Origin: Savagea sp.
GTDB taxonomy: Bacteria; Bacillota; Bacilli; Bacillales_A; Planococcaceae
Direction of reading: 5' to 3'
Assembly (NCBI GenBank): GCA_030152265.1
Contig: JASLHQ010000011.1
Location: 1-11,811, forward strand
Length of the DNA: 11,811 nt
The notes under the pieces are model-generated. The model made no database searches. It saw nothing but the letters and a program-made list of their open reading frames with translations, and was not told the origin of the DNA. This document shows positions 7,131 through 11,811 of the stretch, piece by piece (positions within the stretch are counted from its first letter, which is position 1; each line of letters starts with the position of its first letter). The position numbers and the translations under genes are program-made.

Positions 7131-7162
7131 AAAAGCGCATGAGGTGATTCTCATGCGCTTTT
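7131..7162. terminator. bidirectional terminator between the dynA operon and the lipoprotein gene
   Basis: A perfect 13-bp stem, AAAAGCGCATGAG (7131-7143) with CTCATGCGCTTTT (7150-7162), and a 6-nt loop. Flanking A and T runs serve both strands. It follows the phosphoesterase stop at once and lies 5 nt from the lipoprotein stop. Confidence 0.92.
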
Positions 7163-7167
7163 AGTGT

Positions 7168-7914
7168 TTATTCAATTACTACAGCCGATTTTGGAATCGT
7201 AATGTCGAGTGCTTCATTGTAGCGATAATCTTTCGTAAATGTTTTACGCTGTTGTGGGAATTCTTGTCCTTCTACCGAGTACGTATAGTATTCGACAAGC
7301 TCTGTTCCTTGGACTAAGTTTGTTTCTTTGTCGATCATAATTTGAATTCGATATTCGTCATATTCAGGAATTTCGATGATGAGATCGTTCGCTTGAATAC
7401 TACGTTTCGCGAATTCTTGAAATTGCGTCGTAAATTCCTCTTCTGTTGGCGCATATGTTAAAATGTACATTCCGTCTTTTTCTTCGACTGTCATAAGATT
7501 CTCGAGGTCGTCAATCATTCGTTCAAAGACGTGGAATGGATTTTCTGAAATTTTCTCGAACTCTTCTAATACGAGTGCAGCGAAAGTATGTTCACGTTCT
7601 CGTTGTTCTTCAGGAATTTCAGGACCTTCAAAATAATCATGCTCTGCATCGGCATAGTAAATCATGCCATTTAATTGCGTATCGACACGGATGAGGTTAT
7701 TTTTCATATCCATTTCACGGAAAGATTCGTGACGGAAATCGTCATTTCCTTCATCGTATGTAACGTGAATCGAATCGAGTTTGGCATGTGCCTTTTTTGT
7801 CGTTTCAATAATTTTAGCAGCTTCACTATTTTTCGTTTTTGCTCCATCGTCGCTTCCGCATGCGGCTAAAACGAGAAGTAAAATGAAAAGTAATGCGGTG
7901 AATAATCGTTTCAT
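7168..7914 (-). CDS. putative small lipoprotein, possibly LolA-like fold
   Basis: A protein of 248 aa with a clear lipoprotein signal: MKR, a hydrophobic run, then the lipobox LAAC with the acylated Cys at 19. This predicts an anchor on the outer face of the membrane. The mature part is acidic and soluble, with alternating beta-like stretches (for example VRVDTQLNGMIYYAD and YRIQIMIDKETNLVQG). Such patterns are typical of the DUF6612/LolA-like lipoproteins common in Bacillales, but I cannot confirm the family. The ribosome binding site is AAGGAGG, 11 nt upstream of the ATG. The gene lies 60 nt downstream of the RNase H-like gene on the same strand with no terminator between them, so the two may share a transcript. 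Its function is unknown. Confidence 0.7.
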   Translation of the reverse strand: MKRLFTALLFILLLVLAACGSDDGAKTKNSEAAKIIETTKKAHAKLDSIHVTYDEGNDDFRHESFREMDMKNNLIRVDTQLNGMIYYADAEHDYFEGPEIPEEQREREHTFAALVLEEFEKISENPFHVFERMIDDLENLMTVEEKDGMYILTYAPTEEEFTTQFQEFAKRSIQANDLIIEIPEYDEYRIQIMIDKETNLVQGTELVEYYTYSVEGQEFPQQRKTFTKDYRYNEALDITIPKSAVVIE

Positions 7915-7939
7915 TCAGTATGAAACCTCCTTTTGTTTT

Positions 7940-7981
7940 ACAGTAGCAATTGTATGTGAAAGCTTCATGAATCGCTACTGT
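7940..7981. repeat. 8-bp inverted repeat across the stop of the RNase H-like gene
   Basis: ACAGTAGC (7940-7947) and GCTACTGT (7974-7981) are perfect reverse complements separated by 26 nt. A small inner stem, TGAA-AGC-TTCA, lies in the loop. On the minus-strand transcript the hairpin is followed by A-rich sequence and then the lipoprotein ribosome binding site, so it is not a terminator. It may stabilise or process the joint mRNA. Confidence 0.45.
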
Positions 7982-8382
7982 TTTCGCACGTGACGTTCGG
8001 TTAAATGAATGGCACGTCTTGCGAGTTGGTCGGCAGCTTTATTTTGCTTTTCTGGAATCCAGTCGACGAAACAATAATCGAATTGATCGGCAAGCGTCAA
8101 AATTTCGTGTAAAATAGGACGGAAACGTTTATTTTTCGTTTTTCCTCGTTGAAAACTATCGACGACGACTTGTGAGTCAGAATAGACCCGCACAAATGTC
8201 GTTTTTAATTGTATCGCTTCATGTAAGGCGATGCGCAAAGCGATAAATTCTGCAAGATGATTATCTGTCGGTTCGATTGGTTCGGCAATATGGATGAGAT
8301 GACCTTCTCCACGAATGAACACGCCGACACCGCTCGGGCCAGGATTTCCAGCGCTCGCTCCGTCAATAAAAAGTTCTAACAT
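7975..8382 (-). CDS. RNase HI-like protein (YpdQ/YpeP-type)
   Basis: A compact RNase H fold (135 aa). The four acidic catalytic positions are visible: D7 in FIDGASAGNPGP, E45 in HLAEFIAL, D69 in YSDSQ and D118 in NKAADQLA. RNase HI cuts the RNA strand of RNA-DNA hybrids. The flexible loop with the extra catalytic His and the basic handle of E. coli RNase HI are not evident, as in the short Bacillus/archaeal type. The B. subtilis relative YpdQ was, as I recall, reported without detectable activity, so function should not be assumed even though the DEDD set is intact. The ribosome binding site is GAGG, 8 nt upstream of the ATG. It diverges from the zinc-finger gene with only 32 nt between starts; B. 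subtilis keeps the same two families (ypdQ, ypeQ) near each other. Confidence 0.85.
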   Translation of the reverse strand: MLELFIDGASAGNPGPSGVGVFIRGEGHLIHIAEPIEPTDNHLAEFIALRIALHEAIQLKTTFVRVYSDSQVVVDSFQRGKTKNKRFRPILHEILTLADQFDYCFVDWIPEKQNKAADQLARRAIHLTERHVRKQ

Positions 8383-8414
8383 ACGATAAACCTCATTTCG
8401 AAAGGAGATGATGA

Positions 8415-8612
8415 ATGATGGAACGGAAACAATACATTCGAGAAATTGATGAATTAACAGATACGTATTGTGAAGGTTGTCTCGTCAAGCAAACGTTGAC
8501 GAAAGAAAGAAGTAAAACGAATGCGCACCGGTTCTGTATTACGGAATGTTCAATCGGGCTGACCATTCAAAAAATAGGAGAAGCATTTATGCAACAACAT
8601 AAAAAAGGATGA
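8415..8612 (+). CDS. small zinc-finger protein, YpeQ-like
   Basis: A protein of 65 aa with C19-x-x-C22 and H38-x-x-C41-I-x-x-C45, a C2HCIx2C-type zinc-binding pattern found in small uncharacterised Bacillales proteins such as YpeQ. The rest is charged and helical, ending in a Lys tail. The ribosome binding site is AAAGGAG (8401-8407), 7 nt before the ATG at 8415; a second in-frame ATG at 8418 is equally possible. No convincing promoter is seen in the 32-nt gap, so its promoter should lie inside the start of the divergent RNase H-like gene. The stop codon is embedded in the left arm of the shared terminator. The molecular role is unknown. Confidence 0.8.
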   Translation: MMERKQYIREIDELTDTYCEGCLVKQTLTKERSKTNAHRFCITECSIGLTIQKIGEAFMQQHKKG

Positions 8613-8641
8613 CACACTGCTATGAGTGAGGTCATCCTTTT
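8603..8641. terminator. bidirectional terminator between the zinc-finger and cold-shock genes
   Basis: A perfect 11-bp stem, AAAAGGATGAC (8603-8613) with GTCATCCTTTT (8631-8641). A further 4-bp inner stem (CACT/AGTG) lies in the 17-nt loop. It ends both the plus-strand zinc-finger gene, whose stop it contains, and the minus-strand cold-shock gene. Confidence 0.9.
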
Positions 8642-8644
8642 ATT

Positions 8645-8848
8645 TTATCCGTTCACAGAGACATTCGTTGCTTGAGGGCCCCGGTTCCCTTCCTCAACTT
8701 CAAAGGAAACAGACTGACCTTCTTCCAATGTTTTGAAGCCTTCCGCTGCAATACCCGTATAATGTACGAATACATCTTCACCATCTGAAGTTTCGATAAA
8801 TCCGTACCCTTTTTCGTTGCTGAACCATTTTACAGTACCTTCACGCAT
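8645..8848 (-). CDS. cold-shock protein (CspA/CspD family)
   Basis: A single cold-shock domain (67 aa), an OB-fold RNA/ssDNA chaperone that melts mRNA structure and supports transcription and translation at low temperature and in normal growth. RNP1 is KGYGFIE and RNP2 is VFVHY. The family start and end are clear (MREGTVKWF, and GNRGPQATNV near the C-terminus). The start is the ATG at 8848, with AAGGAGG 8 nt upstream. An ATG 11 codons further up (8881) would lie about 5 nt from the predicted transcription start and has no ribosome binding site. Which csp paralogue it is cannot be settled from the window. There is no terminator between niaR and this gene, so some read-through from nifS-niaR is possible. 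Confidence 0.95.
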   Translation of the reverse strand: MREGTVKWFSNEKGYGFIETSDGEDVFVHYTGIAAEGFKTLEEGQSVSFEVEEGNRGPQATNVSVNG

Positions 8849-8892
8849 GACGAATTCCTCCTTAGTGATTCCATTATTCATAATGTGATTTC

Positions 8893-8921
8893 ACTATACA
8901 GGACTATTAAATTTTCGTCAA
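8893..8921 (-). promoter_or_regulatory. near-consensus sigma-A promoter for the cold-shock gene
   Basis: On the minus strand TTGACG (8921-8916), a 17-nt spacer and TATAGT (8898-8893), each 5 of 6 to consensus. The predicted start at about 8886 leaves a leader of only about 38 nt. The -35 lies just past the niaR stop. Confidence 0.8.
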
Positions 8922-8925
8922 CGCT

Positions 8926-9462
8926 TCACTCAACTAAAATCCCCGCTTCACGCAATTTTTGTTCCGCTCGTTCAATCATTTCAGCATCTTTTGAAGCGAT
9001 CGTATGAATATGAATACCGTCTTCACTTAATGTTGATAAGTAAGCTGCTTTATATTTTTTAACCCGTTCGATAAACTGTTGCACTTCCAAACGATTCGAT
9101 ACCATAATCGAAGCGCGCAAGTCCCCATAAATCGGATGCTCAACAGCGACGTCTTTCACTAATATTCCGTGGTCGACGAGAATGTTGAGTTCTTCTTCTG
9201 TTTGATCGGAGCGATGGGAGCAGACGATCGTTTTTTCAATCATGTTCGATTCATTCGCCGGTTGGGCGTATAAGTAACCGCGACTCGTCGCTAAAATCGG
9301 AATACCTTGTGCTTTCAGCAACGTAATGTCGCCGACAATTACTTGTCTACTCACATTTGCTCGTTCACCGAGCTCGCTTCCTGTAAGTGGTGAGTCGGAT
9401 TGTTTGAGCCATTGGAGTAGTTGTTCGCGCCGTTCATTCCCGAGTAATTTTTCTTCGGTCAT
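8926..9462 (-). CDS. niaR: niacin-responsive transcriptional repressor NiaR (YrxA)
   Basis: A DNA-binding repressor of NAD synthesis and niacin uptake genes (178 aa); nicotinic acid acts as co-repressor. The N-terminal winged helix (about 8-66) has the recognition-helix region NVSRQVIVGDITLLKAQG. The C-terminal 3H domain (about 75-175) shows H83 (VCSHRS), H109 (VEHPIYGDL) and H151/H153 (GIHIHT). H83, E91, H151 and H153 fall at the spacing I recall for the metal ligands of the Thermotoga homologue TM1602. It lies 28 nt downstream of nifS on the same strand, with an AGGAGG 8-10 nt upstream of the ATG, so nifS-niaR is an operon. A repressor encoded beside the genes it controls suggests autoregulation through the nifS/nadC intergenic region. 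Confidence 0.92.
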   Translation of the reverse strand: MTEEKLLGNERREQLLQWLKQSDSPLTGSELGERANVSRQVIVGDITLLKAQGIPILATSRGYLYAQPANESNMIEKTIVCSHRSDQTEEELNILVDHGILVKDVAVEHPIYGDLRASIMVSNRLEVQQFIERVKKYKAAYLSTLSEDGIHIHTIASKDAEMIERAEQKLREAGILVE

Positions 9463-9490
9463 ATTGAAGCCTCCTTCGTCATGTCGATGT

Positions 9491-10627
9491 TTATTTTACC
9501 ATAGTTATATGTTCTGTATAAATAGAGTGCATCGCTTCTGCTAAAGCTTTTACGTCTTCTACTGTCGTCGATTTACCGAACGAAATCCGCACGAATTCTT
9601 TCGCACGGTCGGGAGAGGCTTCGAGGGCATACATCGCTTTCGAAGCGACTTGCATGCCGACTTGGCAAGCGCTACCCGTCGAAATCGCAAATCCTTTCTC
9701 GTTCAATCGTAACATGAGCAACTGTCCTTCAATCGGATAAATGCCGAGCCCGATAATGTGAGGAATTGTGTTTTCACCGTAAATTGTTAAATGGTGGGCT
9801 GGAATCGTTCGTTTCAGTTGGTCGATGAGTTGTTTATGAAGCGCATTCGCCTGTTTTTCAAAATCTTCTCTTTCTTCAATCGCAAAAGTCGCTGCTGTTG
9901 CGAAACTTGCAATACTTGGCGCGTCTAGCGTCCCCCCTCGAAATCCTCCTTCTACAGGAAAACCATGAAATAGCGGTTCGAATCGAACATGTTCTCGAAC
10001 ATATACGGCACCTACACCGATCGGTCCGCCGACTTTATGACTGGAAACCGAAGCGGAGTCGATATAAGGAATGACGGGTGAAACGTCGATTTTTCCGAAT
10101 GACTGGACGAGATCGCAATGAAGCAACGCGCCGTATTTTTTTGCAATTTTTGCGATTTGTTCAATCGGCTGAATCGTTCCGAGTTCTGGATTCACATGTT
10201 GAACGATAATCATCCCAATATTTTCATTCATCTTTTTTTCTAAGATGTCCATATCGATTATTCCATCTGTTCGAAAAGGGACAGAATGAATCGTGTATCC
10301 GTGACGTGCTAAATAGTCTACGGCACTGTCGCAAGAAGCGTGTTCTCCTTTGCTAATGATGATTTCCTTTTTACAAGAGGCGAGTGCAATTTGAACGATG
10401 GCGAGCACATTGCTTTCCGTCCCGCTATTCGTGAAAAATATGCGATGATTCGGCACGTTAAGCAATCGAGCAATCCTTCTGCGACTATTTTCAATTAATT
10501 GCGCCGCAAGCCCTCCAACATCGTGTAAACTGTTTGAATTTCCGTACATTTTCACGTTCGCTTCTTTCAATACGTCGAGAGCACGTTCATCCATCGGTGT
10601 CGTCGCACTATGGTCAAAATAGATCAT
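9491..10627 (-). CDS. nifS: cysteine desulfurase NifS dedicated to NAD biosynthesis
   Basis: A PLP-dependent enzyme (378 aa) that takes sulfur from L-cysteine to build Fe-S clusters. In B. subtilis the homologue encoded beside the nad genes is required for nicotinate synthesis, presumably by maturing the 4Fe-4S cluster of NadA. The features are the FDHSATTPM start, the GEHAS His (H96), Asp in HCDLVQS (D172), the PLP Lys in SSHKVGG (K198) and the catalytic Cys in STGSACQVG (C321). I chose the ATG at 10627. The first in-frame ATG (10633) lies 1 nt after AAGGAG, whereas the ATG at 10627 is 7 nt from it and gives the family N-terminus MIYFDHSATTP. The usual NNExGT motif reads NPELGT here. It is co-transcribed with niaR and divergent from nadC. 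Confidence 0.93.
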   Translation of the reverse strand: MIYFDHSATTPMDERALDVLKEANVKMYGNSNSLHDVGGLAAQLIENSRRRIARLLNVPNHRIFFTNSGTESNVLAIVQIALASCKKEIIISKGEHASCDSAVDYLARHGYTIHSVPFRTDGIIDMDILEKKMNENIGMIIVQHVNPELGTIQPIEQIAKIAKKYGALLHCDLVQSFGKIDVSPVIPYIDSASVSSHKVGGPIGVGAVYVREHVRFEPLFHGFPVEGGFRGGTLDAPSIASFATAATFAIEEREDFEKQANALHKQLIDQLKRTIPAHHLTIYGENTIPHIIGLGIYPIEGQLLMLRLNEKGFAISTGSACQVGMQVASKAMYALEASPDRAKEFVRISFGKSTTVEDVKALAEAMHSIYTEHITMVK

Positions 10628-10660
10628 AATCATTCTCCTTTATGAAAACTCAGTAAAAAT

Positions 10661-10692
10661 ATCTTGTCATAATTTTCGTTTTATGTAAAGAT
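10661..10692. promoter_or_regulatory. overlapping divergent promoters of nifS and nadC in a 32-bp palindrome
   Basis: The arms ATCTTGTCATAA (10661-10672) and TTATGTAAAGAT (10681-10692) are reverse complements at 10 of 12 positions. Forward (nadC): TTGTCA 10664-10669, 17 nt, AAAGAT 10687-10692 with TG at 10684-10685. Reverse (nifS): TTTACA 10689-10684, 17 nt, CAAGAT 10666-10661 with TG. The -35 of each promoter overlaps the extended -10 of the other. The -10 boxes are only 3 of 6 to consensus, so the call rests on the symmetry and the extended TG. Confidence 0.5.
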
Positions 10693-10695
10693 AGA

Positions 10696-10705
10696 TGTCA
10701 AGACA
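10696..10705. promoter_or_regulatory. candidate NiaR operator
   Basis: TGTC-AA-GACA, a perfect 4+4 dyad, at the predicted nadC transcription start (about 10699). The minus strand reads TGTCTTGACA. From memory this resembles the core of NiaR sites in the B. subtilis nadB-nifS region, but I could not verify it. The position would block the nadC promoter. niaR being adjacent supports the assignment. Confidence 0.45.
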
Positions 10706-10722
10706 GTAAGGTGAGGTGTAAA

Positions 10723-11577
10723 ATGAATAAAGTGCAAATGCGAGAGCAACTCGTCTCTTTTTATAAGGAAGATGTCGGGACGGGAGATCTCTCAGTGGAA
10801 TCGATTTTTCCAGAAGAGATGACAGGTGAGCTGACACTCATCGCAAAAGATACAGGCATCTTTTGTGGAAAGATGGTGATTGAAGAAGGATTTAAAATAG
10901 AAGGAACGAGTGTGTCGATTGAATACTGTCGTAACGATGGAGAGAAAATAACGGCTGGTGAAACGGTAGCGACTATTCAAGGGCCGATTCGAACACTTTT
11001 AACTTGTGAGCGACTCGTCTTAAACCTCATTCAACGGATGAGCGCGATTGCGACGAAGACGAATCATCTCGTTCAATTGATGGGAGAGACGAATACTCGT
11101 TTAACGGATACACGCAAAACAGTACCAGGACTTCGCATGTTTGATAAATATGCGGTGAAAGTAGGTGGCGGACACAATCATCGCTTCGGTTTGTATGATG
11201 CCATTATGTTGAAAGATAACCATATCGCCTTTAGTGGCTCGATTACAGAAGCGGTGAATAAAGCGCGCGACTACGTCGGTCATACGGTCCCAATCGAAGT
11301 TGAAATCGAAACAGAAGCGCAATTAGACGAAGCGGTTCAAGCGGAGCCAAATATCATCATGTTCGACAATTGTACGCCTGAACAAATTGCCAAATGGCTA
11401 CCGAAAGTACCGAAGTCGATTGCGACAGAAGCGAGTGGCATGATTACGGAAGAGACGATTCGTGCTTATAGTGAAACAGGTGTTGATTACATTTCAGTCG
11501 GTGCATTGACGCATTCCGTTCAAGTATTTGATATGAGTGCGGTCGTGAAAATGAAAACGATGGAGGAGACATCATGA
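10723..11577 (+). CDS. nadC: nicotinate-nucleotide pyrophosphorylase (quinolinate phosphoribosyltransferase) NadC
   Basis: Converts quinolinate and PRPP to nicotinate mononucleotide, CO2 and pyrophosphate, the step that joins de novo synthesis to the common NAD pathway. The length is usual for the family (284 aa). The motifs are EDVGTGDLS (16-24), CERLVLN (95-101), TDTRKTVPGLR (128-138), GGGHNHRFGLYDAIMLKDNH (148-167), VEIE, MFDN, EASGMI and SVGALTHS. These include the Arg, His and Lys residues that hold quinolinate and PRPP, and the acidic metal ligands. The start is the ATG at 10723, with AAGGTGAGGTG at 10708-10718. The upstream in-frame GTG at 10711 is part of that ribosome binding site. 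The stop overlaps the nadA ATG (ATGA), so translation is coupled. nadB does not precede it, unlike in B. subtilis. Confidence 0.96.
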   Translation: MNKVQMREQLVSFYKEDVGTGDLSVESIFPEEMTGELTLIAKDTGIFCGKMVIEEGFKIEGTSVSIEYCRNDGEKITAGETVATIQGPIRTLLTCERLVLNLIQRMSAIATKTNHLVQLMGETNTRLTDTRKTVPGLRMFDKYAVKVGGGHNHRFGLYDAIMLKDNHIAFSGSITEAVNKARDYVGHTVPIEVEIETEAQLDEAVQAEPNIIMFDNCTPEQIAKWLPKVPKSIATEASGMITEETIRAYSETGVDYISVGALTHSVQVFDMSAVVKMKTMEETS

Positions 11578-11811
11578 CTTTATTAAATGAATTAATGGAA
11601 CAAGAACAGAGCTTTTTGCCAGAGCGCTATCGAAACTTATCGGAAGATGAGATGAAAACACGAATTCGTGAAATAAAAGAACAATTTGGAGAGAAATTGT
11701 TCATTCCAGGACATCACTATCAAAAAGACGAAGTGGTTGAATTTGCGGATGCGACAGGTGATTCATTGCAGCTCGCTCAAATTTGTCAGGCGAATGAAAA
11801 AGCGGAACATA
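11574..11811 (+). CDS. nadA: quinolinate synthase NadA (5' part, cut by the window end)
   Basis: The first 79 codons of NadA, which condenses iminoaspartate with dihydroxyacetone phosphate to quinolinate using a 4Fe-4S cluster. The diagnostic stretch PGHHYQKDEVVEFADAT followed by GDSLQLAQ is present at about residues 43-68. The three cluster cysteines normally come later (the first near residue 110) and are outside the window. The ATG overlaps the nadC stop by 4 nt, with GGAGGAG (11562-11568) 5 nt upstream. It is the second gene of the nadC-nadA operon; what follows is not visible. Confidence 0.93.
   Translation, partial: MTLLNELMEQEQSFLPERYRNLSEDEMKTRIREIKEQFGEKLFIPGHHYQKDEVVEFADATGDSLQLAQICQANEKAEH

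Noticed and set aside
8849..8881. 11-residue N-terminal extension of the cold-shock protein
   Set aside because: The ATG at 8881 would sit about 5 nt from the predicted transcription start and has no ribosome binding site; the family begins at MxEGxVKWF.
10628..10633. First in-frame ATG of nifS (10633)
   Set aside because: It is 1 nt from AAGGAG, too close for initiation; the ATG at 10627 has correct spacing and gives the family N-terminus.
10696..10701. Perfect minus-strand TTGACA as nifS -35
   Set aside because: At 16-18 nt spacing the -10 position reads CGAAAA or similar. The dyad around it is a better explanation, though dual use is not excluded.
10711..10722. GTG at 10711 as nadC start
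   Set aside because: This GTG is part of the ribosome binding site for the ATG at 10723.
1..11811. Mobile elements, CRISPR arrays, tRNA/rRNA genes, prophage
   Set aside because: No transposase or integrase motifs, no regularly spaced repeats, and no tRNA or rRNA signatures were seen on either strand.

Overview
The window looks like chromosomal housekeeping and accessory-metabolic DNA from a low-to-mid-GC Gram-positive of the order Bacillales. Three things point there: a two-headed dynamin-like protein of almost exactly the length of Bacillus subtilis DynA (YpbR), the NiaR/NifS-NadC-NadA NAD-biosynthesis arrangement, and strong AGGAGG-type ribosome binding sites with extended -10 promoters. 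I cannot fix the genus. I see no IS element, CRISPR array, tRNA or rRNA, and no base-composition break that would suggest a recent island.

Layout. (1) At 46-1210 lies a monocistronic zinc-dependent 2,3-butanediol dehydrogenase with its own promoter and a strong terminator. (2) At 1211-1555 lies a gene-poor gap of about 345 bp. It contains unexplained inverted repeats behind a possible promoter, and a protein-like frame interrupted by one stop codon just downstream of cheX. (3) At 1556-5732 a CheX-type CheY-P phosphatase gene (minus strand) and dynA (plus strand) diverge. Both start at TTG, and their -10 regions form a 13-bp inverted repeat with one mismatch. (4) At 2154-7130 dynA, a two-domain sulfurtransferase and a calcineurin-like metallophosphoesterase form a tightly overlapped operon, with gene junctions overlapping by 4 and 8 nt, ending at a bidirectional terminator. 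(5) At 7168-8382, on the minus strand, lie a small lipoprotein and an RNase HI-like protein. A small zinc-finger protein gene (8415-8612) diverges from the RNase H gene. (6) At 8645-8848 is a cold-shock protein with a near-consensus sigma-A promoter. It is separated from the zinc-finger gene by a second bidirectional terminator. (7) At 8926-11811 is the NAD module: nifS-niaR on the minus strand, divergent from nadC-nadA on the plus strand. nadA is cut by the window end.

How the genes work together. NadA (a 4Fe-4S quinolinate synthase) and NadC make nicotinate mononucleotide. The dedicated cysteine desulfurase NifS is known in B. subtilis to be needed for this pathway, presumably for the NadA cluster. 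NiaR represses the pathway when nicotinic acid is available. The 95-bp nifS/nadC gap holds two face-to-face overlapping promoters arranged as a 32-bp palindrome, with a TGTC-AA-GACA dyad at the predicted nadC transcription start. nadB, which leads this operon in B. subtilis, is not upstream of nadC here. The dynA operon couples a membrane-remodelling GTPase to two small-molecule enzymes; I cannot name a shared pathway.

I did not find a clearly new multi-gene system. The most worthwhile leads are the structured gap downstream of bdh, the mirrored promoters of the two divergent pairs, the missing nadB, and the dynA operon partners.
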